DNA of 64,000 bases from NCBI GenBank assembly GCA_019055375.1, contig JAHQIW010007234.1:124001-188000 (forward strand), given 5' to 3'. Made by a program: the position numbers and the translations under genes. This DNA is from Parelaphostrongylus tenuis (lineage: Eukaryota; Nematoda; Chromadorea; Rhabditida; Metastrongylidae). Positions 57,301 through 64,000 of this stretch are shown here, in pieces (positions within the stretch are counted from its first letter, which is position 1; the number at the start of each line of letters is the position of its first letter). Below the pieces are notes generated by a model, which saw only the letters and a program-made list of their open reading frames with translations, was not told the origin of the DNA and did no database searches.

Positions 57301-60057
57301 GATCAATATAAAAATATAAAATAAATTGCGACTGGTCCACTCTGGTAACAACAGATTGGAAACGTACTTGAAATGCTTGCTTATTTCGTCAGTACATCTA
57401 CATTTTTCTAGCTATTATTGCTGCTTGGCATAAGTTGCCCAAAGCCACCCTAAAATTCCTTAGATAAAAGCGGTCTGCGAAGAAAATTTGGCGCGTACGC
57501 ACACTTTTTCTTCAAAATTCCGATATACCTATTTTTTTTCGCTTTTGAATTTCTTCGTTTCCACTTCAGTAATGTGATTTTTCCCAAAGGAATCATGAAA
57601 CGTCATAAGTCTTACACTGAGGCGCGCGTGTTTGTCCTTTTTTTTTTGCAAGAATTGAACCGCTCTTATCCATAGAATTTTAGAATAAACTTGGCGGGGC
57701 CTCTCAGAGTCAACACTTCAAACAAGTGGATCAACCTTTTGTTGTGCGATGCTGGCCGCTCGGATAGCTGTCTCAACGGCTGCCTCCACACGCTCCTTCA
57801 ACTTGTTACTGCGCACAAACAGCATACCTTTCCGACGGCTGGATGCCACTAGCACATTGTTCTTATATTTGCCTTCTTCACGACTGAAAAACACCATGAA
57901 TAGCATTTAATAACTTTTCATTAGTACATATACATATTATATATACATATATATGTATCATCATACATATGTACATATATGAGCATATATATATTACGTA
58001 TAATATGTATATATATGCATATATATATATATATATATATTTTTTTTTTTCGCTTTCCATACGCACGTTTGACGAATAATTTCAGAAAATGTAGAACTTT
58101 CTTGGTAACGGACGCGCATTTTTTCCCATGTATAGATCAGGACCCACTAGAAACCAAGGCACTGCTTTGATCCCTTCTATTACACTTTTTTGCGACCAAA
58201 TAACAAAGGTCTTAGTCGGTTAGTTAGAAGATTGCAGAGAGCATCATCTTAACGAGCATTCTACGACAATCATAAAAAAAGACGAAGTCCTTCAAGCACC
58301 CAGTTGAAACAACACGTGAACTATTCGAACACGATCAAGGCCACCGCTTTGCAATCACTGTACCTTCAGTATAAACTATCGGCTGTCAGCCACCAACCCT
58401 TAACGTGCTTAGTGGTGAGCACATAACGGCACTGAACTCAATTGTGTTGATAATTCTTTCAAATGTACAACCTGCAATTCTTTATCTTAACTGCTTTCTG
58501 GCAATGGTATGATGTCGAAATGTACTCTAGGAAGACTGAGTATTAAGCAAAATTTCAGATGCAGGCTCGAGTTGAGCCAGTCTTTCATCCTTATCAGAGC
58601 ACCTGCTACCACTCACCACATGCTATCAACTTAGATGCGATCGCCACCTCAACTGGGTTGTGTAGAAATATGCTTACTGGATCAAAACCCGTTAAGGGTC
58701 AAGGAGTTAAGGGAAACTTTGAAATCACTTAAACTACATGGATGACAGCTTTGCGACTTCGCAATTCACAATAAATACTTGAAGTACCGAAAATGTAACG
58801 AAGTGTAGTCATAGTTGATTGCCTGGCATCCGGAACCATTAAATCAAATTCAACCAAGCACTTAATCTATAACATCCGGTGGTTCAATCACAGCGTCTCC
58901 CAGAATAGTATTGAATTTTTGAATCAACAATGAACTTTGACATCGTAAATTCATTTTATGAGACCCTCGTTCGATTGTTCGATTATCAGAATGATAAAAG
59001 GTTCAGAGACGGCTTTTGGATCAAAAGACGGTCTCATAGGACATAACAACCGCATCCACGTAAAACCATAGTGTACGTGCAATACGTGAACTCTTTTCTG
59101 ATGGAGGAATCAAGGCCTCTGCATCTCTAACTGGGAACTCTGCACAGCTTGTTCCACCTCCTCTGCCATTGTTTAGACGCAGTACGCAGGAGATTAGAGA
59201 TGCAGAGGAGGTGGAGCAGACTGTTCAGAGTTACCAATTAGAGTCGCAAAAGCCGTAAATCCACGGTCCCGAAAGGGTCAAGGGTTGACAATAGGTTACG
59301 CTTGTGTTAGCATAGAACAGTTGCATAAGCCAGAACATTTCACTTATTTCACGAAGACATGAGTTTAAGAGATCAGCGATAGTAAAGAAAGACTGTCTGC
59401 TGTGTTTTATAACTCAAAAGTAAAATTACACTGTTCCGCTCATTTCCCTGAGTGTTTGATCATATACTAACCTTAGAAAAGAAAAGTATCGATGGTGCAC
59501 AAAAAATGATACACTGCTGCGTCTACATACACTAAAATGCTTAAAGTAATATCCATTTCCTGTGCTCAACCTCCTTCTTCTGAATGGCATGCGCATTTTA
59601 ATAGCTTTTCTCTTTGCTGTATGACGCATTGTACCGCACCCTCAGCACCACTCACAGGGAGGAAAGCTCAAACAAAAATTAAAATCCTCTGTTTTGCTCT
59701 TCGACACTGTAAAGCACAAATGACCCAGAAGAACGAGTGAACAGAAGCATTACTCTCATTTGCTGGAACAGATCAACGTTCTAATGTAAAATGTAAGCTA
59801 ATCAACGACGATATAGATGTTTAAATTATTGAACTTAGTAGTTAGATTTCAAGTAATCGTATACTATGTAATCGACGAGCAAACACTTACGTTCCGTCCC
59901 TCAATGTGGTCGCGCCATAGCCATTTTTTGTGTTGTTCGTCCATTCACCTTGATACCGTAATCCATCGGAACGCTCGCAAACGCCGAATCCACTACGTGT
60001 ATCGTTCTTCCATTCACCGCTGTAGAACTCTACCGTTCCATCATCAATCGGCTCTTC
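48370..60057 (-). CDS. jph-1: junctophilin (JPH-1 type), both ends incomplete
   Basis: Junctophilins tie the endoplasmic/sarcoplasmic reticulum to the plasma membrane: MORN repeats bind the surface membrane and a C-terminal helix anchors in the reticulum. Ten exons join in frame (448 codons): 60057-59891, 57883-57736, 56015-55877, 53640-53513, 53443-53280, 53143-53044, 49831-49689, 49345-49237, 48820-48704, 48498-48370. The first holds two MORN repeats ([35 protein letters not shown]). Then come [33 protein letters not shown] and [20 protein letters not shown] (helical region), [13 protein letters not shown], and a poorly conserved Pro/His/Ser-rich part with PMPPPMPPH. Earlier MORN exons must lie above 60.1 kb, probably outside the window. 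The anchor exon after FHPAFK was not found. Reading through the donor in exon 53143 would stop at 53026 (isoform ending VTDLD). The 53280 donor is the weakest. Confidence 0.88.
49689..49831 (-). other. jph-1: first exon of the distal junctophilin block
   Basis: [20 protein letters not shown] and downstream exons ([55 protein letters not shown]) are phase-compatible with each other and with the CATGAG donor at 53044. Assignment to junctophilin rests on this continuity and on the lack of any start codon context here, not on sequence identity, because the family is divergent in this part. It could instead be the 3' end of another gene. Confidence 0.6.
49960..50520 (+). mobile_element. mariner-derived MITE with long inverted repeats, copy 2
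   Basis: Sister of 29975-30545. Inverted ends include aataaacaccaaatttatta on the left and ccgatcaatactgtgtttatt on the right. The interior keeps a relic of the transposase N-terminal domain (gctggtgaagcggcgcgcaa block, encoding [12 protein letters not shown] residues). Sits in the 3.2 kb junctophilin intron 53043-49832. Confidence 0.75.
51060..51245 (-). mobile_element. SINE copy in junctophilin intron
   Basis: On the minus strand: gtggtgcagtggctagagg (A box), a degenerate B box near 51190 (gcgcgatccctcatcc), then a ccctccatccttccgggatg block and the body caacagcaccaaataatcc. Confidence 0.6.
51595..51960 (+). mobile_element. internally deleted mariner (N terminus joined to C terminus)
   Basis: N-terminal helix-turn-helix [18 protein letters not shown] near 51650 is followed after only about 50 bases by the C-terminal catalytic block [20 protein letters not shown] (51735-51790) and [19 protein letters not shown]. 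About 500 bp of the usual transposase is missing. The C-terminal part is open to 51947. Confidence 0.8.
52640..52745. other. GC-rich palindromic patch
   Basis: cctcgccgtgcgcggcggggc near 52668-52688 can fold on itself and is followed by gctagcgcttagggcttgcc. It shares the ggctagc motif and high GC with the 32.1-32.4 kb block. Unrecognised. Confidence 0.35.
53800..53995 (-). repeat. second repeat family, minus copy
   Basis: Read minus: attctacgac, gaaaatgaaaaaattaag, then cagtactgggacccacacag. The same order of blocks occurs on plus at 54955-55160 and at 17385-17510. Confidence 0.55.
54425..54505 (+). repeat. tRNA-like repeat unit
   Basis: Blocks gacgcgcgtgactctcgggc and gtgttcaaagcccaattgag (B-box-like ttcaaagcc) in tRNA order, without a matching 3' stem. 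Confidence 0.4.
54955..55160 (+). repeat. second repeat family, plus copy
   Basis: ggctatcctcgagattgcaa, tcagtgttctacgg, gacgaaaaaatcaaattg and gctggaagtactgtgatcaa correspond in order to the 53.8-54.0 kb minus copy. Any ORF across it is incidental. Confidence 0.55.
56150..56420 (+). mobile_element. hammerhead-bearing element, copy 6
   Basis: Left part aaagccaagcaaacgacgat, middle ccggcgtcggttcc and taggggccaaatccccttt (a small stem) parallel the 35.9 kb copy. Ribozyme at 56306-56366. Right part cagacctcatgaaaaaatc. Lies in the junctophilin intron 57735-56016. Confidence 0.65.
56306..56366 (+). ncRNA. hammerhead ribozyme motif, copy 6 (core point change)
   Basis: Stem I GTGCTA (56312-56317) with TAGCAC (56349-56354), a perfect six pairs. 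Core reads CCGATGA instead of CTGATGA. Stem II GTCC/GGCC with a GAGA loop has one mismatch. GAAAC (56337-56341), cap ATGT and triplet GTT (56346-56348) follow. Outer helix GGCAT/GTGCC (56306-56310, 56362-56366). Probably weak or inactive. Confidence 0.65.
56453..56572. repeat. TA / CATATA microsatellite
   Basis: Low-complexity alternation of ta and catata units in a junctophilin intron. ORFs across it (isoleucine/tyrosine repeats) are artefacts. Confidence 0.9.
57920..58052. repeat. TA / CATATA microsatellite ending in poly-T
   Basis: Same composition as 56.45 kb, starting about 37 bases upstream of the 57883 exon boundary, i.e. near its splice acceptor side, and ending in a T run at about 58041-58052. 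Confidence 0.9.
58330..58690. repeat. degenerate tRNA-like palindromic repeat
   Basis: Blocks gctcgagttgagccagtctt and ctgctaccactcaccaca (reversed boxes) near 58563-58622, with cggctgtcagccaccaaccc at 58380 and an inverted counterpart ctatcaacttagatgcgatc. Too decayed for exact ends. Confidence 0.35.
59125..59243. repeat. 41 bp imperfect hairpin in junctophilin intron
   Basis: Arms 59125-59165 and 59203-59243 pair over 41 positions with few mismatches (inner arm block ccacctcctctg with cagaggaggtgg). Loop 37 bases. The loop-side block gattagagatgcagagg also repeats part of the left arm. Could be a small foldback element or a small-RNA precursor. Confidence 0.45.
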
Positions 60058-60090
60058 CTAGAACCCGTTCATTCACTCATTTCAGACCTG

Positions 60091-60245
60091 ACCAATATAT
60101 ATATATATATACATATATATACACATATATATAATACATATGTATGTATTAATCAATATATATACATATATATACTTGAATATAAACACGTACACATAAT
60201 GTATATGCATATATATATATATATATACACATGTGTGTCTGTGCA
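60091..60245. repeat. TA / CATATA microsatellite next to a MORN exon
   Basis: Third microsatellite of the same type; begins only about 34 bases upstream (minus-strand sense) of exon 60057-59891, so it lies inside the splice acceptor region of that intron. Confidence 0.9.
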
Positions 60246-60669
60246 TATGTATTCATATAAATACACTATGTACATACATATCCACCATAACATCAAATCT
60301 GTTAATCTTTTTCCCCATAGTGCCTTGCCTACATAAAAAAAACGTAATATCAATGTATATACGACAGTGCTATTGTCAAAACGATAATTATCTACAACTA
60401 CAGAGTACGATTGCACAGTTTCAGGTTAATTAACCAGTTGTATTCACTTGTTCTTTTCCTTCATAGGTACTAATTAGTTCCATCAATGGCGATAAGATAC
60501 TGTAATTTCCCCTATGGCTTCACACTAACTACGGTTTCGTCGAAACTAGCTCGGGCTCAATGTTCCGATTTTCAGAACATTATTTAAACCACGAACTCTC
60601 GTGTGAGAAAATTACAGATATATAACAATCAGTGCAATCGACTAGTTTGATACCTCGCTCATGAACAGT

Positions 60670-60944
60670 GTAATCTGATAATGTATTTTGAGCCTTTCGC
60701 GTACGCATGCACTCGACGATCAAACACTCTGAAAGAAAATCACGGTGACAGCTTCATCGTACGTTAAGAGTAGAGAGTTCGTCGTCGACTCCTTTCTCTA
60801 TGCAAGCGGTAGATTACTAAGGAGCTGGCTGAACAAAAAGGCATCATGCAACTGACGAGGCTGAAAGGCCGAAACGCGTGTCTTGCAGTGTATAAGTGCC
60901 CATTACAGACTTCATGAAAGGCTCAAAATACACTATCAAATTAC
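60670..60944 (+). mobile_element. hammerhead-bearing element with terminal inverted repeats, copy 7
   Basis: Ends 60670-60698 and 60916-60944 are inverted copies matching at 27 of 29 positions (gtaat, then ctgataatg, then tattttgagcc on the left). Total 275 bp. The ribozyme (60840-60900) sits close to the right end. No ORF. The most complete unit in the window and the one that best defines the family. Confidence 0.7.
60840..60900 (+). ncRNA. hammerhead ribozyme motif, copy 7 (canonical)
   Basis: Stem I TGCAA (60847-60851) with TTGCA (60883-60887), perfect. Core CTGACGA (60852-60858), stem II GGCT/GGCC with GAAA tetraloop (60859-60870), GAAAC (60871-60875), cap GCGT, triplet GTC (60880-60882). 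Outer helix GGCAT (60840-60844) with GTGCC (60896-60900). All core positions and the preferred triplet are present. Confidence 0.8.
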
Positions 60945-63900
60945 CGGATAATTATGAAAGGTCGCTGAGTTATTTCTTCAAGCCAAATTCTCACTGAACA
61001 CCATAATTGATTTCCAAATAAAGAACAATTGTAGCAAAGTAACTCAACGAGGCTGTTCCACACATAGATCCATCCATTTTCATCAGGTAACACGTTTTCT
61101 TAATTCATTTTGGGGACATCGTCAAGGTATCCGTAATTTTTTTTGCAACAGGAACATCAAATGGAAGGCAGATGCAAGGTCATATGGAATATTTTATGAA
61201 AAAAATTAGAAAGAGTATGTGAAGATGCAATCAAGCTTTTTCCGTCGACTTAGTTGCACCAGTTTTTGAGTTGAGGTTAGCAGAACAGAAATTCGTCTCA
61301 ATATCATAAGTAATTGATCTAATACAATGTTCTCAATTTGTGCATGGCAAATTCAATAACAGCGTTCATTAGCTATTTGTCTTTCAAGTGAACCAAGAAG
61401 ATTGACGCTGATGTAAAGTGTAGAATGTTTTAGTACTATCTCGCTGTTTCCATTCCTTGCTGTGCCAAGAGGACAGGAACCGCCCTGGGGTGCTCCCTAA
61501 ACTCGAAAGGAAATTCTAGTGGGCGATACTGAAATTGAATAACATTGGCTCATTTCCCTATGGAATTATCTATACCTAGTGTGGAAACGATAAAGTGCAT
61601 TCGAACATTTATGCTATCTAACGAAGAGAGTGAAATACGACGCTTGAATCAACAACTCGTCACTCACTATGAGCACGATAAAATTAGTGAAAAAAACGTT
61701 GAGATCACCCACATTCTACGTACCGATAATCAAACAAGAGTGTGCAGAGGAGCTGGAGAAAATCAAGATGGAGAAATGCTAGCGTTTTGACGAAAGGAAT
61801 TCTGTTCTTCTAAAGTACTTATGCACGCCACCGTGATGCCCTTTCTATGGCACGCAAGTCCATTACCGACCGAAAATATCTCCCGCTTTCCATGAGTACA
61901 CTTGAGAACTACGCTAGAGTGTTTTCATGCTTTTATCACAAGCAGTTCTGCCTAGATAACCCACAGTGGGGCATCTGATCTCTCATCAGTAACATTTACA
62001 GGGTAGATGGCATGAACTTCCAGTATTGGTTTTGAGACTTTGAATTCTTCTAAGAAGATGATAAACGTCAACTTACATAACAATTCAACAAACTCGATGA
62101 AGAATAAGAGGCTTACAAATGTGAGCATCTTTACGCCATGCTACCGTTTTGCCGTAGAACCTTGAAATGAACATGGTTTCATAGCGACTTTCAGATCACT
62201 AACCTCTTACAGTAACATCACGCATCTAACTTAGAACCAGGTCCTAATCGGTAGGATATATTGAATGAACTTCCTTTAAAATGTAACATTATTTCTAGAC
62301 GTAGTAAATGGAGAAGCTAAAAGAAAGCCTAAAGAATAGATATGAAGCAATGCGCATCATTTCCGCCAATGGTAAGATACATCCTTTTCTACATGTGCAG
62401 CAATGTCCCTTGCGGTTCTGCCGGAAGATGCAATGCAAACATTCGATGAGAGCTCCTCTCGAGTAACGTTACGTCCAAGCTGTGTAATGCAAACGCGCCA
62501 TCCTAGCTCATCCAGCCACCTGCCTCTGCCGACATTCTCATTCAAAGCGCTGGTCTACTGGAATGACGGCAGGTGGAATGTAGTCCTCGAAAAGAATACT
62601 TAACACAGTTCAAAAGTTCAGTAAAAAACGTTCAAATGTGAAGCATGCCTCATCAGAAGAGAGTAATTAAAGATTTTAGCATCGGTCCCAATCTGTCGTC
62701 TTTAATCCTTTCAACATCAACCGATGTCTATGTGGCTGGTTACCGTGTTAGATTCAGTATTGATTTAGTACTCAGCATTCCATTCTGCAGCGACAAACTA
62801 AATTCTTAAGATCACTGTTTTAAACATTCATCCATCAAACAAAAAAAGGGCCTTGAAAAGCCTCGAAGGACATAAAGAATAAAGTTTTAAAAAATCAATC
62901 TAAAAGACTGTGAGCAGCAGTAATGATATGCTTGGTCGTGAAAAAATTAAATGGAGATTTTTGATTCAGAGTTTACGTATGACATTACTATGAACTATAT
63001 GTTTTTAACTGGGCCATCTAATGGATTAGTGTGCCTCGAGGCTGTGTATCATTTTCACTAGAAATCGCTTCGCGGTTGGCTCATATGGCGGATAAAGGTA
63101 GGAAAAACTACGTATCGGATAAGCCCACGCGATCGAGCTGATCGACCATCGCTTCACATTTACGTTGTTTGTCTTTGTGTTATTGTAACACAAAATTACA
63201 TCTCTAACCTTTCACACATCACAAGAAACGATGAGCGACGAAGAAACGAAAAGACATTGGCAAAATTTTGAAAAAAAAAACTCGCTAAGAAGTGCTACTG
63301 GATGGCAACAACAACGGACATTAGAAATACCACAAAGAACAGGAGTAAAAAAAAATGAATAATCAAAACATTTCTTAACAACCTGATTGTTTTATAATCG
63401 ATAGCATGTCGACATTTTCGCACGTAAGCTCAGCCAAGGGTAAAAAAAGCAAGCTGTTGTCTGAGTCATAAAGGCTGTCAATTGGCTTTAGTGTCAAATG
63501 GAGAGCGCCCTAACACGGATTCGTCAGGGGGGTCGAAGAAAAAACTTGTCATTTCAGCGCTATAGCGGTTGTAACGAAAATGTGCTGAAACCCACATTAT
63601 TTGCAGTATAAATACGATATTGAAGTATCACAGAAGAAATTATACGAGAGAAATTTGTGCCGAATGCAAAACGCCAAAACGCATCAGCGACGTGAAAGTA
63701 TGAAAAACGGTGATGATAAGAAATGTGAAAGCCATTCACAACACATTTCAAACACGTGAAGTCATAATGTATATGCATGATATCTGAAGAAAAACGTGAG
63801 AAAGCAATGATATAGATGAGAAATGCAAGAAAACTAAACTCGGCTTTTCCCAAAAGTAAAATTGCACGAAATGCCGACACCCCGCAGCAGAGGTTACAAC

Positions 63901-64000
63901 GTTCGAACTGCTGATTTGAGAAGAATTATATATGTTTTTTATGAACAAACAGATGTGAAATATGCGAAATATTCGCTTAAGCCGCGTAAGGAAAACAATG
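60945..64000. other. no recognisable gene
   Basis: Presumably the upstream intron of the junctophilin gene. I looked on the minus strand for further MORN repeats (GEW...G.GV patterns) and saw none. Short ORFs (61545-61790 plus, 62357-62545 minus) carry no recognised motif. A diverged AT-rich repeat copy lies around 63480-63610. Confidence 0.4.

Noticed and set aside
56415..58170. ORFs rich in isoleucine and tyrosine
   Set aside because: They are translations of TA/CATATA microsatellites.
62357..62545. Minus-strand ORF with RGRWLDELGWR as a possible transposon or MORN piece
   Set aside because: No MORN glycine pattern and no alignment to the RTE tail by eye; left unassigned.

Overview
The window looks like nuclear DNA of a parasitic nematode, most likely a hookworm or close strongylid. 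Three spliced protein genes with GT-AG introns are present. A broken RTE-type retrotransposon of the kind common in hookworms sits in one intron, mariner relics are frequent, and most intergenic DNA is old AT-rich repeat. Species is an inference; no rRNA or mitochondrial marker is present.

All three recognisable genes lie on the minus strand. (1) A TSPO/peripheral benzodiazepine receptor gene (4737-11940) has five in-frame exons with the first exon not found; a 3.3 kb RTE element lies in its largest intron. (2) A USP48-type ubiquitin hydrolase (18284-29131) could be threaded exon by exon: 29 exons, one uninterrupted frame of 1,242 codons, with Cys, His and Asn/Asp boxes, cysteine pairs, DUSP-like modules and a C-terminal ubiquitin-like domain. 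(3) A junctophilin gene (48370-60057 and beyond) has ten in-frame exons from the last MORN repeats through the helical region; the first MORN exons and the C-terminal membrane anchor were not found.

Layout: 1-4.7 kb repeats and a fossil RTE endonuclease; 4.7-12 kb TSPO with RTE; 12-18 kb repeats; 18.3-29.1 kb USP48; 29.2-48.3 kb repeats, SINEs, mariner relics and foldbacks with no recognised gene; 48.4-60.1 kb junctophilin, whose introns hold mariner MITEs and TA-rich microsatellites; 60.1-64 kb repeats.

The most interesting signal is a dispersed family of small elements carrying hammerhead self-cleaving ribozyme motifs. Six full-architecture copies plus several relics occur on both strands. 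Stem I changes sequence between copies while staying paired, stem II is capped mostly by GNRA loops, and stem III is minimal. At least one copy has 27/29-matching terminal inverted repeats, one is flanked by 46 bp direct repeats 320 bp apart, and one relic sits inside a perfect 36 bp hairpin. A second recurring theme is head-to-head tRNA-like (Pol III A/B box) palindromes and tRNA-derived SINEs.
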